64,000 bases of DNA from Marinagarivorans algicola (GTDB taxonomy: Bacteria; Pseudomonadota; Gammaproteobacteria; Pseudomonadales; Cellvibrionaceae): the NCBI RefSeq assembly GCF_001292705.1, contig NZ_LGAK01000013.1:1-64000 (forward strand), given 5' to 3'. The notes under the pieces were generated by a model. That model made no database searches, was not told the DNA's origin, and was given only the letters and a program-made list of their open reading frames with translations. Shown here piece by piece: positions 16,883-27,183 of the stretch. Made by a program: the position numbers and the translations under genes. Numbering within the stretch: the first letter of the stretch is position 1; each line of letters opens with the position of its first letter.

Positions 16883-18073
16883 TTATTCTTTAAGCCACTC
16901 TTTCTCAACAATAGTCTCTGCAGAGGCGACATCGGAAGCATTCATGAGCTTATTCGCTTCTTGGTTGCGATAAATAGAGCGCCGAATATTATCAGTACCT
17001 GCATCATCGCTATTATCGGTATCGTGCTCGGCTATCCAGTAGGCAATGTAAGGGTAGCGATCGGTCAGTTCGGTTACATATTTGCTATTATCGAAGGTGC
17101 CGTCACTGGTTGTAGGCGCTAAGCGTGTCATGCCCATCGGCTTATCTTGGTCGCGGTATTTATCGTAGTCACTGATGTTGACTTCATCGCTATAGCTAAT
17201 GCCCGAAATAATATCGAGGTTGGCAGGGTAACCCCATAAAGCCGATACGCGCTGAGACGTGGTGCCCGAGCGCGGCGCATACACCCACAGTACATTGTCA
17301 ACTTCAGCAGCATTAACGGTTTGGTAAACATGCTTCCAGAGTGCTTTAAATTTGACTTCAGTATTGTCGTCATGGGCACCATACCAATAGGTTTTGGTAT
17401 TCATTTCGGGAAAGGGAGAAAAGAGTACAGGAATATTTTTATCTTTTAGGGCTTTAAGCTTCTCGATGACCAGTGTTAAGCGATCGTTGAAGGCGACATA
17501 GGCTTCGTTGGCGGTATCATCACCGTATAAAACGGCTAGGTCGGAGTCATCAATGGGAGAGAGCTTATCGGATTGTGTATCAACCCAAGGGTTTTGTGGT
17601 GTCCAGCTAATGCTAACAAGGCCGCCCTTATCGTGATGTTCAATCAGTACTTCGTTGGCCTCATCGAGTTCGCCACTGGTGAAAAGGGCCGTTTTTTCAT
17701 AATCAACACTCACGATAGCAACTGTTTTGTCGGTATCGCTAGCAAGTTGCTTTACGAGGGTTTCGTAGTTACGGTATTCATCATTACCATCGGCTTCATT
17801 GCCAAAGCCGACGCTTTGACCCGAGAGCACGTAATCTTCTATTTTTTCACAGCTAAGATCAGAGATTAAGTCATACACTTTAACACCTGAGCTACTTAAG
17901 CGACTGTTACTGGGGTTACCTGAGCATACCGGAGCGTTCTCATCGGGGTCGCTGTCTTCATAAAGGCGGTTGTAGCCCGATTTACAGCTGAGCAAAAAAG
18001 CACAGCTAGCACTTAGGCCAATAGCCCAAAAAAGTTTTTTGAAGTGATCTTGAGTGATGCGGGGTTGTAGCAT
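16883..18073 (-). CDS. GH26 (beta-mannanase family)-like lipoprotein with altered active site
   Basis: This 396-residue protein has a lipobox FLLSC ending at Cys30, so it is probably anchored to the outer membrane. The fold signature is that of glycoside hydrolase family 26: LSGQSVGFG (83-91), SISWTPQNP (154-162), PVLFSPFPEMN (215-225) with Glu223 at the acid/base position, and YIAYWI at 342-347. Compared with active GH26 enzymes, the nucleophile glutamate (T-E-x-G after KP) is Arg317 in KPMGMTRLAP, the WH histidine is Thr158 and the RPxHE histidine is Pro222. It is therefore probably not a normal hydrolase and may bind glycans or act differently. The start is supported by AAGGAG 8 nt upstream. 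It is monocistronic. Confidence 0.78.
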   Translation of the reverse strand: MLQPRITQDHFKKLFWAIGLSASCAFLLSCKSGYNRLYEDSDPDENAPVCSGNPSNSRLSSSGVKVYDLISDLSCEKIEDYVLSGQSVGFGNEADGNDEYRNYETLVKQLASDTDKTVAIVSVDYEKTALFTSGELDEANEVLIEHHDKGGLVSISWTPQNPWVDTQSDKLSPIDDSDLAVLYGDDTANEAYVAFNDRLTLVIEKLKALKDKNIPVLFSPFPEMNTKTYWYGAHDDNTEVKFKALWKHVYQTVNAAEVDNVLWVYAPRSGTTSQRVSALWGYPANLDIISGISYSDEVNISDYDKYRDQDKPMGMTRLAPTTSDGTFDNSKYVTELTDRYPYIAYWIAEHDTDNSDDAGTDNIRRSIYRNQEANKLMNASDVASAETIVEKEWLKE

Positions 18074-18383
18074 GCGATGGCTCCTTATAGATATTACGTA
18101 TGATGCCAGATTGGCCGCTAATTTTCAGTGAATAGTTATGTTTGCGAAGCTTTGATAAAGAATAGAGTAAAAAAATGCGACTTGGTTGCATTGTGTATGC
18201 ATTTGATACTTATTTCTTCGCTTTGAATGGCCCCTAGCCGTGTAGGGTCAGGTTGCATCATCGGAGCGCTGGTTAAAAAAACGTCATGTCTCGCTAGCCC
18301 TTATGCGGTAAGGGCTAGGTTGAGTTATCCACACCTTTTTAAGGTTTGTGTGTATGCTAAATGTGGATGGTTTTAGTGTTGTT
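18074..18383. other. Intergenic region between two minus-strand genes
   Basis: These 310 bp hold no gene. They contain the promoter side of the GH26-like gene and the 3' end of the sensor kinase transcript, with the hairpin at 18294-18318 and a weaker imperfect one near 18331-18353. Confidence 0.5.
18294..18318. terminator. 10-bp hairpin downstream of the sensor kinase
   Basis: CTAGCCCTTA (18294-18303) pairs perfectly with TAAGGGCTAG (18309-18318) over a 5-nt loop. On the minus strand a run of seven T follows after about 11 nt, so it may be a weak terminator of the kinase gene. Confidence 0.5.
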
Positions 18384-21300
18384 TTATATCTGGGTGTCAT
18401 CAAATAGTGAATCCAAATCGACGCTGTCTTTAAATTCGAGTGCCTTTTGTATTGCAGCGATGAGTATAGTGATAGTTGCTTTTTGCTCATGCGTGAGACC
18501 GCTATTGAACGATTGTAAGGCATCATCAGCCAATGCAGAGCTGCGTCTAACTTCCATGAGACCTGTATAAGCGCTACCCCCACGCAGCTTATGAATCACC
18601 TCTGACAATGCCACACTGTCGTTGCTGTTCATCGCGACCTTAATTTTTTTATGAGTGGTGGGCAGCTCCTCTAGCAGCATAATGAGCATATCTTTTGCGA
18701 GCGAGTAATTGTTTTTCGTTAGATCGAGGCTTTCTTTTAGGCTAAAAACCTTTGCGCTAGGCGCTGGCTCTGCAGCGGCATGCTCACCCACCGTTGTTAT
18801 TGTCGGCGTCATGGTATACGCAGCGGTAGTACTTGGGTGGCCAGCAGTGGAGTGACGACTTGCGGTGTGGGCTGTGTGTCTGTGCTCGGTTTCGGTTATC
18901 GTCTCTTCCGGCGTGGCTTCTTTTGTCATGGCTTCGTCTTTTTTGAGTCCCCCCTCTTTGGTGTCATGAGTAATCGATGCGACAGTGACTGATTTAGTAC
19001 GAGCTTGTTGAGACTTAGTAGCAAGGGTATGCTCATATGACGATGTGTTTTTGTTGCACCGAGAGTGTGTGTCATCCACGTCAAAATCACAGGGTTCCAG
19101 CGCGATGGCATTTGAGGCTTGTCCTGGTGGAGGGCTCATAGGGGCGCTGTGGTGTACATGCTGCCCCCAGCGTTTTAATGCGTTAAAGAGATCATCATCA
19201 GTGACGGGTTTGGTGAGGTAGTCGTCCATACCTGCGACTAAAATACGACTGCGTTGCTCGGGCATAGCGTTGGCCGTGAGGGCGATAATAGGGGTGCGTT
19301 TTTCGCTCCCTTCGATTTGGCGAATGGTACGCGTGGCTTCTAGACCATCAACATTGGGCATTTGTACATCCATGAAAATAATATCGGGTGCATGCGTTTT
19401 AAATTCATGAATCGCTTGCTGTCCGTTTTCGGCTGTTATAAGTGTGTGATTGGGTGAGGCTAAAAACGCGCACACTAATTTGCGATTAGCGGGGTTGTCA
19501 TCAGCAATTAATATGGTGAGTGGTTGTGATGCTGTTTGAGAGCTGGGCTCACTAGGCAGACCTGATACTTGCTGCATTAACTGAATGACAGCGCTGTTTA
19601 GAAGGGGGCGGGTTAAAAAGTGGATCGAGTTCCAATCGCTGTGCTTTTCGAGCTGCCTGCGAATATTAGACGGTGCAATAATCGCAATGTGCAAATTCGG
19701 TGTTTCAAGTAGCGCAGTCACATGCTGCGCGAGCGTATCAATATTAAATCGTCGACCGTCTGTAATACAGTCAATAATCGCCAAGTTGATATTGTTGCGC
19801 TTAATTAAGCGGGTATAAACATCGGCCTTCGGTGGCTGGCTGCGGTGCTCAGCATTGGACATTAAATAAAAGCTGGGAATACCCCATTGATTGAGTTGTT
19901 CGGTAATTTCTTGGCGTCCCCAAGGGTTATTGTCACAGATAAGTGCTTTTATGGTGCGATTATTAAAGGGTAAGGCTAAATCGTAGCTGTTTTCTGTTTC
20001 GCCGAGCTCTACGGTAAATACAAAGCTCAAAATTTCTTCACCTTCTTCTATTTCAATAGCACCTTGCATGCGCTCTGTTAAGGCCCTAGCAATGGTCAAT
20101 CCAATACCCGGCGCATCGCCAATTGATAAATGACTGTTTTGTTTGAGGGCGGTTTGCAACTGTTGTTTATTTTGCGGTGAAATAGGCGTAGTGGGGTTTT
20201 TGATAATAAAACGCAGCACCCATTTACTATCATTTTTTTGTTTGACTCGGCTTTCTATAATAAGGTTGCCATTGGGTGCTAAAGCAATCACACACTGGAT
20301 AAGATTATTGATGACCTGCTTTAAGCGCAACGGGTCACCAAGTAGTGTGGTTGGTAATTTGGGATCGATAAGCTGTATGAGTTTTAAATGACTTTCGTTA
20401 GCGCTAGGGGCATAAATTTGCAACACTTCGCTAATCAGATTGCGAATATTGACAGGTTTATATTCAAAAGACATAGAGTCTGACTCTAAGCGTGAGTAAT
20501 CGACAATATCGTTGATGACGGTGAGCAATCCTTGAGCAGATTGTTCAATAGTTGCAAGATAATCTTTTTGCTGATCGTTAAGTGATGTTTTGAGTAAGAG
20601 GTGGGTAAACCCTAAAATTCCGTTCAGCGGGGTACGAATTTCGTGGCTGGTATTGGCGAGTAATTCAGATTTGTTTTCAGAGATTTTAAGTGCATTTTTG
20701 CGGGCTAAATCTAGTTCAATATTTTGTATTTCAACGGTTTCTAGTGATTCACGGAGCTCTCTAGTAGCTTGATCGGTATAGCTTTGGATACCCTCTTTTA
20801 AGCCTTTATTAATTTCAAGTAGTTGTTGTGAGTGGTGAATCAAATCTGCATATAACGAGGATGTGGGCGGCGTAAGTTCTTGGAGGAAGTTACCGTCAGT
20901 CGCGCTTTTGAGTTCGGCAGCTAGTGTATTGAGTGGGTCGATTAGTTGATGGTAGCTGCGTAATGCCAAATACGTAATAAAAAGCCCCATCAGCAAAGCA
21001 ATTAATAGTCCCCAAAAAAGCATTTGTGTCAAAAGTAGTGCTTTAGGGGTGTTATTAGTACTTGTCACTAACCAATAGCTTTGTTGATTGACGACATCAA
21101 TCTTGATGGCTGAGTAAGTATGTTTATTGTGGGTTTTTTTCTGATTGTGCTGAGTTATCCATGCGAAGTTTTGCATATCATGAGGTAAGCCGGCATGACT
21201 GATGAGATTTTTTTGTTCATCCAGTAAGCTCAGGCTATCGAATAAGCCCATATGCAAAATAATGTTGGCATATGATTGGAAATTTTCTTGTGAGCGGGTG

Positions 21301-21524
21301 TTGAGTTTAAATACAGTGGTATTGGGTCCAGGTTCTAGTTGCAGTTGTTCGAAATAACTGAGTAAAAATTGATTGTTAGCATAGGTTAAATGTTGTGCGT
21401 ACGAATTATGCAAAAAGGCCGAGACACTAATACATAACGCACAAGTGACTAATATAGGACTAATGAAGAGTCGTAAAATTTTCTTTTTAGGGGAATCCCA
21501 TTTGGCTATTTGGGTCAAGGTCAC
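18384..21524 (-). CDS. gacS: GacS/BarA-type hybrid sensor kinase with degenerate ATP-binding domain
   Basis: This 1046-residue protein has the full GacS/BarA layout: membrane segments at about 17-37 and 163-187 around a periplasmic sensor, a HAMP-like linker, a dimerisation domain with His294 (SHEIRTPLN), an ATPase-like domain at about 395-508, a pseudo-receiver at about 526-650, a receiver with Asp719 (FMDVQMP) and a C-terminal Hpt with His978 (IHKLRGGSA). The ATPase domain is damaged by family standards: the N-box Asn is Cys411, the G1 box DTGIG reads NPTTP (443-447) and G2 reads DAPGIGL (470-476). ATP-dependent autophosphorylation is therefore doubtful. The region at about 800-925 is low-complexity. 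It is divergent from cysM, as gacS is in pseudomonads. Confidence 0.85.
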   Translation of the reverse strand: MTLTQIAKWDSPKKKILRLFISPILVTCALCISVSAFLHNSYAQHLTYANNQFLLSYFEQLQLEPGPNTTVFKLNTRSQENFQSYANIILHMGLFDSLSLLDEQKNLISHAGLPHDMQNFAWITQHNQKKTHNKHTYSAIKIDVVNQQSYWLVTSTNNTPKALLLTQMLFWGLLIALLMGLFITYLALRSYHQLIDPLNTLAAELKSATDGNFLQELTPPTSSLYADLIHHSQQLLEINKGLKEGIQSYTDQATRELRESLETVEIQNIELDLARKNALKISENKSELLANTSHEIRTPLNGILGFTHLLLKTSLNDQQKDYLATIEQSAQGLLTVINDIVDYSRLESDSMSFEYKPVNIRNLISEVLQIYAPSANESHLKLIQLIDPKLPTTLLGDPLRLKQVINNLIQCVIALAPNGNLIIESRVKQKNDSKWVLRFIIKNPTTPISPQNKQQLQTALKQNSHLSIGDAPGIGLTIARALTERMQGAIEIEEGEEILSFVFTVELGETENSYDLALPFNNRTIKALICDNNPWGRQEITEQLNQWGIPSFYLMSNAEHRSQPPKADVYTRLIKRNNINLAIIDCITDGRRFNIDTLAQHVTALLETPNLHIAIIAPSNIRRQLEKHSDWNSIHFLTRPLLNSAVIQLMQQVSGLPSEPSSQTASQPLTILIADDNPANRKLVCAFLASPNHTLITAENGQQAIHEFKTHAPDIIFMDVQMPNVDGLEATRTIRQIEGSEKRTPIIALTANAMPEQRSRILVAGMDDYLTKPVTDDDLFNALKRWGQHVHHSAPMSPPPGQASNAIALEPCDFDVDDTHSRCNKNTSSYEHTLATKSQQARTKSVTVASITHDTKEGGLKKDEAMTKEATPEETITETEHRHTAHTASRHSTAGHPSTTAAYTMTPTITTVGEHAAAEPAPSAKVFSLKESLDLTKNNYSLAKDMLIMLLEELPTTHKKIKVAMNSNDSVALSEVIHKLRGGSAYTGLMEVRRSSALADDALQSFNSGLTHEQKATITILIAAIQKALEFKDSVDLDSLFDDTQI

Positions 21525-21826
21525 TCCATGCTCCTTAAAAAGGCATAATGCTCAATGAGGGTTAGTATTGTAATAATGAAATGTTGGCTGTCATTAGGGC
21601 GCTATTCTATCGCATTATGGTTTTTGAGGTGACGCTGCTGTACTTGCGAGTGAGTGTTCCTTTCTTAAACGTTTCGTGCATTGTAGAATGCGCGGTTTAA
21701 ATAGAAAAGGCGCCATTAATACTCTGCATAGGGTTGATGCACTGTACACAGAGGCAGCTTTCTTTTTATGATTCCTTTTATTGAGTGGCTTTGTCCGAGT
21801 CATCCATTAGCCGTGTGGTAATTTTT
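21525..21826. other. Divergent promoter region gacS/cysM
   Basis: These 302 bp separate the two divergently transcribed genes and must carry both promoters. No convincing boxes, operators or small genes could be placed. Confidence 0.5.
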
Positions 21827-22798
21827 ATGAATGAAATAACAAAAAAAGCGCAAACAGACGATGGTATTGACAAGCGTAAGTCCCCCATAGAGTTTGCCAC
21901 CATAGATCAATATATTGGCCAAACGCCACTGGTGCGCTTGCAACGGCTCAACCCTAATGCCAGCAATACGCTCTTGGTGAAGTTAGAGGGAAACAATCCA
22001 GCTGGCTCTGTAAAAGATCGTGCGGCTTACTCGATGATTTCACGTGCACAGGCTCGTGGTGATATTTGCCCTGGCGATACTTTAATTGAGGCGACCAGTG
22101 GTAATACCGGCATAGCGTTAGCGATGGTTGCTGCGATTAAAGGCTATAAAATCATCCTCATTATGCCAGCTAATAGCACCGAAGAGCGCAAGGCATCGAT
22201 GGCAGCATACGGCGCTGAGCTTATTTTAGTGAGTAAAGAGCAGGGTATGGAAGGCGCGCGTGATCTGGCTTTGGCCATGCAGGCTCGTGGCGAAGGCAAG
22301 GTGCTTAATCAGTTTGCAAATAATGACAATCCTATGGCACATTACACAGGAACTGGGCCTGAAATTTGGCGGCAAACTCACGGTACCGTGACTCATTTTG
22401 TCAGCTCGATGGGCACAACCGGTACGATTGTGGGAACCTCTCGTTACTTGAAGGAACAAAACCCTCAAATACAAATCATTGGCTTGCAGCCTGAGGACGG
22501 TGCAGCTATTCCTGGTATTCGGAAGTGGCCAAAAGCATATTTACCGTCTATTTTTGAGGATAAAAATATTGATCGCGTCGTCTCAATGGGGCAGCAACAA
22601 GCAGAGCGTACGACGTTAGATTTAGCTCGGCGTGAGGGAATATTTTGTGGTATTTCCTCGGGTGGTTCAGTGGCCGCGGCTATTGATTTAAGCCGTACAG
22701 TCAATAATGCGGTGATTGTTGCGATTGTCTGTGATCGTGGCGATCGGTATTTATCTTCGGGCTTATTTAATGCCCCTTCGTCGAGCGAGCAAAAATAA
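21827..22798 (+). CDS. cysM: Cysteine synthase B (O-acetylserine sulfhydrylase B)
   Basis: This 323-residue PLP enzyme makes cysteine from O-acetylserine and sulfide or thiosulfate. The Schiff-base lysine is Lys63 in NPAGSVKDRA, the substrate loop is TSGNTGIA, and the phosphate loop is GTTGTIVG. PGIRKWPKAYLP and GIFCGISSGG are CysM-type signatures distinguishing it from CysK. The N-terminus is about 25 residues longer than usual before IDQYIGQTPLVRL. An in-frame GTG at 21785 would lengthen it further, so the ATG at 21827 was chosen, although its ribosome site is weak. Upstream of relA as in pseudomonads. Confidence 0.93.
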   Translation: MNEITKKAQTDDGIDKRKSPIEFATIDQYIGQTPLVRLQRLNPNASNTLLVKLEGNNPAGSVKDRAAYSMISRAQARGDICPGDTLIEATSGNTGIALAMVAAIKGYKIILIMPANSTEERKASMAAYGAELILVSKEQGMEGARDLALAMQARGEGKVLNQFANNDNPMAHYTGTGPEIWRQTHGTVTHFVSSMGTTGTIVGTSRYLKEQNPQIQIIGLQPEDGAAIPGIRKWPKAYLPSIFEDKNIDRVVSMGQQQAERTTLDLARREGIFCGISSGGSVAAAIDLSRTVNNAVIVAIVCDRGDRYLSSGLFNAPSSSEQK

Positions 22799-23217
22799 AG
22801 CGGCTGATACAAGTGTGGGCATCTCTAGTGCTGGCTCCTCTCTAGTACTAGGTGAGTTGCGTGACTAGCTTTTTATGACGAGAATATAGGGAGGCTCTCA
22901 AAGCCTAGAGGATCATTAGTATTGAGCCGCTGTCAGAATTCAATTCGGTAGTGGGATATAATAAATCTGTTAAGCATTGCTGAATCCCATTGTATGAGGG
23001 AACACTAGCTCTGAGTGTATTTGCGACTAATATGTGCCCTTTTGGGGTTTCGTTGGTGAGGGCATCGTTGATCATAGGCAAGCATTGCTTGATTACTGTT
23101 GTGTTATCTCGTTGGTTGTGATTGTAAGCGCATTCGGCAGTAGCGTCGCAATGCTATTGGTCGCTGCTCGGTTTTTGGGCAGTTCTTTATTCTGTGTTGA
23201 TTAGGTTTGAGTTTTCA
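22799..23217. other. Intergenic region cysM-relA, where rlmD is often found
   Basis: These 419 bp contain no gene or recognisable gene remnant. In pseudomonads the 23S rRNA methyltransferase gene rlmD lies between cysM and relA; the space here is too short for it. The relA promoter should be in this region but was not resolved. Confidence 0.5.
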
Positions 23218-25470
23218 ATGGTTCAAGTGAGAGAGGATAGACCCGCACTAGAAGACGGTTCATTAAATGTTGAGGCTTGGGTTGACCGAATCGTTGCCTT
23301 GGCTGAGCTAGATGTTAGTTATCGCGAAGTAGTGGCCAATGCTTGTTTGCTAGCGCAAAAGTTAGAAAACCAACCCGGTGATAAGCTGACAGGTTGGGGC
23401 GAAGGGTACAGTGCTTTTAGTGCCGGTTTAGAAATGGCAGAGATTTTAGCTGAAATGCAGCTTGATCATGAAACACTCGCTGCTGCTATTTTATACCGAA
23501 GTATTCGCGAAAATAAAATCAGTCTTGATGCAATAGCACAGCCGTTTGGTCCTGTTGTCAGCCGTTTAATTGATGGCGTGAGGAAAATGGCGGCCATTAG
23601 CAGCTTATCAAATAAAAGTGGCGATAAGGTATTTGGCAAAAATTCGACAGAGCATGCCGACAATGTTCGCAAAATGTTAGTCGCCATGGTCGATGATGTA
23701 CGTGTTGCTTTAATTAAGTTGGCCGAGCGTACCAGTGCTATTCGAGCGGTGAAAACTGCACCCATTGAAAAGCGGCAGCGTGTTGCCCGGGAAGTTGCGG
23801 ATATTTATGCGCCTTTGTCTCATCGTTTAGGTATTGGGCATATTAAATGGGAGCTCGAGGACGTCTCTTTTCGTTATCTACAGCCTTATGATTATAAATA
23901 TATTGCCAAACTACTCGATGAACGCCGTTTAGATCGCCAAACCTATATCGATAGCGTGTTGGTGATTTTGCAGCGTGCTTTAGAGTCCGAAGGTATTCGT
24001 ATTGCCGATATGGATGGGCGCGCAAAACATATTTACAGTATTTGGCGAAAAATGCGCCGCAAAGACATTGGGTTTTCTGAGGTGTACGATATTCGAGCGG
24101 TTCGCATACTGGTGGATACCGAGCAGGACTGCTATCGCGCTTTAGGTATTGTGCACTCGCTCTGGCATAATATTCCTAGTGAGTTTGATGATTATATCGC
24201 TAACCCCAAAGAAAATGGCTATCGCTCTTTGCATACCGCTGTTAAAGGCCCTGCAAATCAGGTTTTAGAGGTGCAAATTCGTACCGAAAAAATGCACGAA
24301 GAAGCAGAATTTGGTGTATGCGCACACTGGCGCTATAAAAATTCGGATAAAGATGACGGCACAGCTGGCTACGAGCAAAAAATTGCTTGGTTGCGTGAAG
24401 TGCTTGATTGGCACGATGAAGTCGGGGGTGTTGGCCTTGATGACAGTTTGCCAATGGGGATTGAGCAGGATCGTATTTATGTGTTTACCCCTGAGGGGCA
24501 TGTGATCGATCTTCCTGAAAATGCAACGCCACTTGATTTTGCTTTTCGTATTCACTCTGATGTGGGTATTCATTGTAAGGGAGCAAAAATTAATGGCCGT
24601 ATAGTTCCGCTGAATCGGGCATTAAGGAATGCTGACCAGGTTGAAATACTCACAGGTAATCGCGAAGCCCCGAGCCGTGATTGGCTCAATAGTTCGTCGG
24701 GTTACATTACAACATCGCGTGCGCGCAGTCGCTTGCAGGCTTGGTTTCGCGAGCAAGATCGCGAGCAAAATATTGATCATGGGCGCGCATCGTTAGATCG
24801 TGAATTTTTACGTCTAGCGGTTGATAATATCGATTACGAAAAGCTGGCGCGTAAACTCAACTTACAAACACTCGATGATTTATATGCAGCCGTGGGTACG
24901 GGTGATTTGACGGTTGATCGAGTCCTTCAAGCAGCCCAAAGGCTTTTTGCTCCTGAAAATCACTCGCAATTAGCCACACCTATGGTCGGCAAGGCAACAC
25001 GCGAAGATACTTTTGATGGAGGAGATGTTTATATTAATGGCGTCGGTAACTTGCTGTCTTATATTGCACAGTGTTGCAAGCCTATTCCTGGCGACCGTAT
25101 ATCAGGTTACATTACGCAAGGGCGTGGCGTTTCGATTCATCGACAAGATTGCAGTAATATTTTTCAGCATAGCCAAGAAGAGCCTCAGCGGATTATTGAA
25201 GTTGATTGGGCTGAAAAACCCGAGCAAATGTATGCAGTCGAAATTTTAGTTGAAGCATTTGATCGGCATGGTTTACTGCGTGATATCACATCACTTTTGG
25301 ATCGTGAGCGTATAAACGTCAGTGAAATGCGTACGTTCTCGGATAAGCAGCGTAATACCGTAGAAATGCGGCTTAAGATTGATGTGGCAAGTTTTACCTT
25401 GTTGAGTCGATTGTTGGCAAGATTAAGCCATATGCCCAATGTCACGTCGGTGCGCCGCCAGCAATCTTAA
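23218..25470 (+). CDS. relA: GTP pyrophosphokinase, (p)ppGpp synthetase I
   Basis: This 750-residue ribosome-associated enzyme makes (p)ppGpp during amino acid starvation. The N-terminal pseudo-hydrolase domain lacks the HD metal motif (ILYRSIREN at 91-99), typical of synthesis-only RelA. The synthetase domain carries SEFDDYIA with the acidic EFDD (322-325) that marks RelA, versus RxKD in SpoT, then ENGYRSLHT. The TGS domain follows (RIYVFTPEGHVIDLP), then the Cys-rich part with QCCKPIPGD and a C-terminal ACT/RRM domain. The ATG at 23218 gives the family N-terminus (MVQVRE); a TTG at 23194 is a less likely start. Confidence 0.96.
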   Translation: MVQVREDRPALEDGSLNVEAWVDRIVALAELDVSYREVVANACLLAQKLENQPGDKLTGWGEGYSAFSAGLEMAEILAEMQLDHETLAAAILYRSIRENKISLDAIAQPFGPVVSRLIDGVRKMAAISSLSNKSGDKVFGKNSTEHADNVRKMLVAMVDDVRVALIKLAERTSAIRAVKTAPIEKRQRVAREVADIYAPLSHRLGIGHIKWELEDVSFRYLQPYDYKYIAKLLDERRLDRQTYIDSVLVILQRALESEGIRIADMDGRAKHIYSIWRKMRRKDIGFSEVYDIRAVRILVDTEQDCYRALGIVHSLWHNIPSEFDDYIANPKENGYRSLHTAVKGPANQVLEVQIRTEKMHEEAEFGVCAHWRYKNSDKDDGTAGYEQKIAWLREVLDWHDEVGGVGLDDSLPMGIEQDRIYVFTPEGHVIDLPENATPLDFAFRIHSDVGIHCKGAKINGRIVPLNRALRNADQVEILTGNREAPSRDWLNSSSGYITTSRARSRLQAWFREQDREQNIDHGRASLDREFLRLAVDNIDYEKLARKLNLQTLDDLYAAVGTGDLTVDRVLQAAQRLFAPENHSQLATPMVGKATREDTFDGGDVYINGVGNLLSYIAQCCKPIPGDRISGYITQGRGVSIHRQDCSNIFQHSQEEPQRIIEVDWAEKPEQMYAVEILVEAFDRHGLLRDITSLLDRERINVSEMRTFSDKQRNTVEMRLKIDVASFTLLSRLLARLSHMPNVTSVRRQQS

Positions 25471-25525
25471 AAGATGCAATGAGATCGACTCACAGCGCAG
25501 ACGGATGGTATGAAAGTCTTTGAAG

Positions 25526-25549
25526 GCCCGCAGCATTGTGGGCTTTTTT
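25526..25549 (+). terminator. Terminator between relA and mazG
   Basis: GCCCGCA and TGTGGGC (one G-T pair) with a short loop are followed by a T6 run, 56 nt after relA. mazG therefore probably has its own promoter or depends on readthrough. Confidence 0.8.
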
Positions 25550-25573
25550 ATTGATGCCAATAGGAGCTATTTT

Positions 25574-26383
25574 ATGAACTCGACATATTCATTAGAGGAT
25601 TTACGCTATTTGATGCAGCGCTTGCGCGATAAAGAAACAGGTTGTCCGTGGGATATTCAGCAGGATTTTCGCTCGATCACGGCCTCTACGATAGAAGAGG
25701 CCTATGAGGTAGTTGATGCCATCGAGTACGGCAGCAAAGAAGATGTCAAAGAAGAGTTGGGTGATTTGTTATTTCAAATAATTTTCTATAACCAATTAGC
25801 AGAAGAGGAAGGTAGCTTTGGTTTAGAGGATATTATTCACGCACTCACGGCCAAGTTAATCCGGCGTCACCCGCATGTATTTCCCCAAGGCAATTTAAAC
25901 GCGAAGCGCACTACAGCATTAACTGAGGATGATATTAAAGCTCAATGGGAGGCAATTAAAGCGCAAGAGCGCCAGCAGAAAAAAAAGCCGTCCTTACTCG
26001 ATGATATTCCCGTCGGTTTACCTGCCATTACTCGCGCGGTGAAACTGCAAAAGCGCGCGACGGCCGTGAATTTAGATTGGCCGTCAGCTTGGGCGGTCTT
26101 TGATAAAGTGGATGAGGAAATCACCGAGCTTAAAGAGGCGGTAGCAGCACAAGATGCGTGCGCTATTGAACAAGAGCTAGGTGATGTGCTGTTTAGTGTG
26201 GTGAATTTGGCAAGGCATTTAAAGGTGCAGCCCGAAGGCGCATTACGCGCAGCAAATAAAAAATTCAGTGTCAGGGTTGAAGGTGTGCATGCGTTGGCGA
26301 AACAAAAAGATATTGACTTGCTGCAAGCCTCAGCCAAAGTGTTAGATGATTTATGGCGGCAGGTGAAAGCAAGTAATCTCTAG
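25574..26383 (+). CDS. mazG: Nucleoside triphosphate pyrophosphohydrolase
   Basis: This 269-residue all-alpha pyrophosphatase hydrolyses NTPs and dNTPs, and in E. coli influences ppGpp levels. The N-terminal repeat has CPWDIQQDF, the acidic EEAYEVVDAI and EELGDLLFQIIF; the C-terminal repeat has EEITELKEAV and EQELGDVLFSVVN. The start at 25574 follows AGGAG at 25562-25566. A longer frame from 25520 would run through the preceding terminator and is rejected. Position after relA matches related genomes. Confidence 0.95.
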   Translation: MNSTYSLEDLRYLMQRLRDKETGCPWDIQQDFRSITASTIEEAYEVVDAIEYGSKEDVKEELGDLLFQIIFYNQLAEEEGSFGLEDIIHALTAKLIRRHPHVFPQGNLNAKRTTALTEDDIKAQWEAIKAQERQQKKKPSLLDDIPVGLPAITRAVKLQKRATAVNLDWPSAWAVFDKVDEEITELKEAVAAQDACAIEQELGDVLFSVVNLARHLKVQPEGALRAANKKFSVRVEGVHALAKQKDIDLLQASAKVLDDLWRQVKASNL

Positions 26384-26469
26384 GGTGACATTAATTGGCC
26401 CCTTTCAGCGGCCTAAGTGGCGCGTTGCTTGAGAATCCTTTGCTCGGAGTGTATCTTACGCGCCATTAA

Positions 26470-27183
<714 letters not shown>

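Noticed and set aside
22799-23217. Remnant of rlmD
   Set aside because: No frame in any direction resembles a methyltransferase or TRAM domain, so I call it absence rather than a pseudogene.
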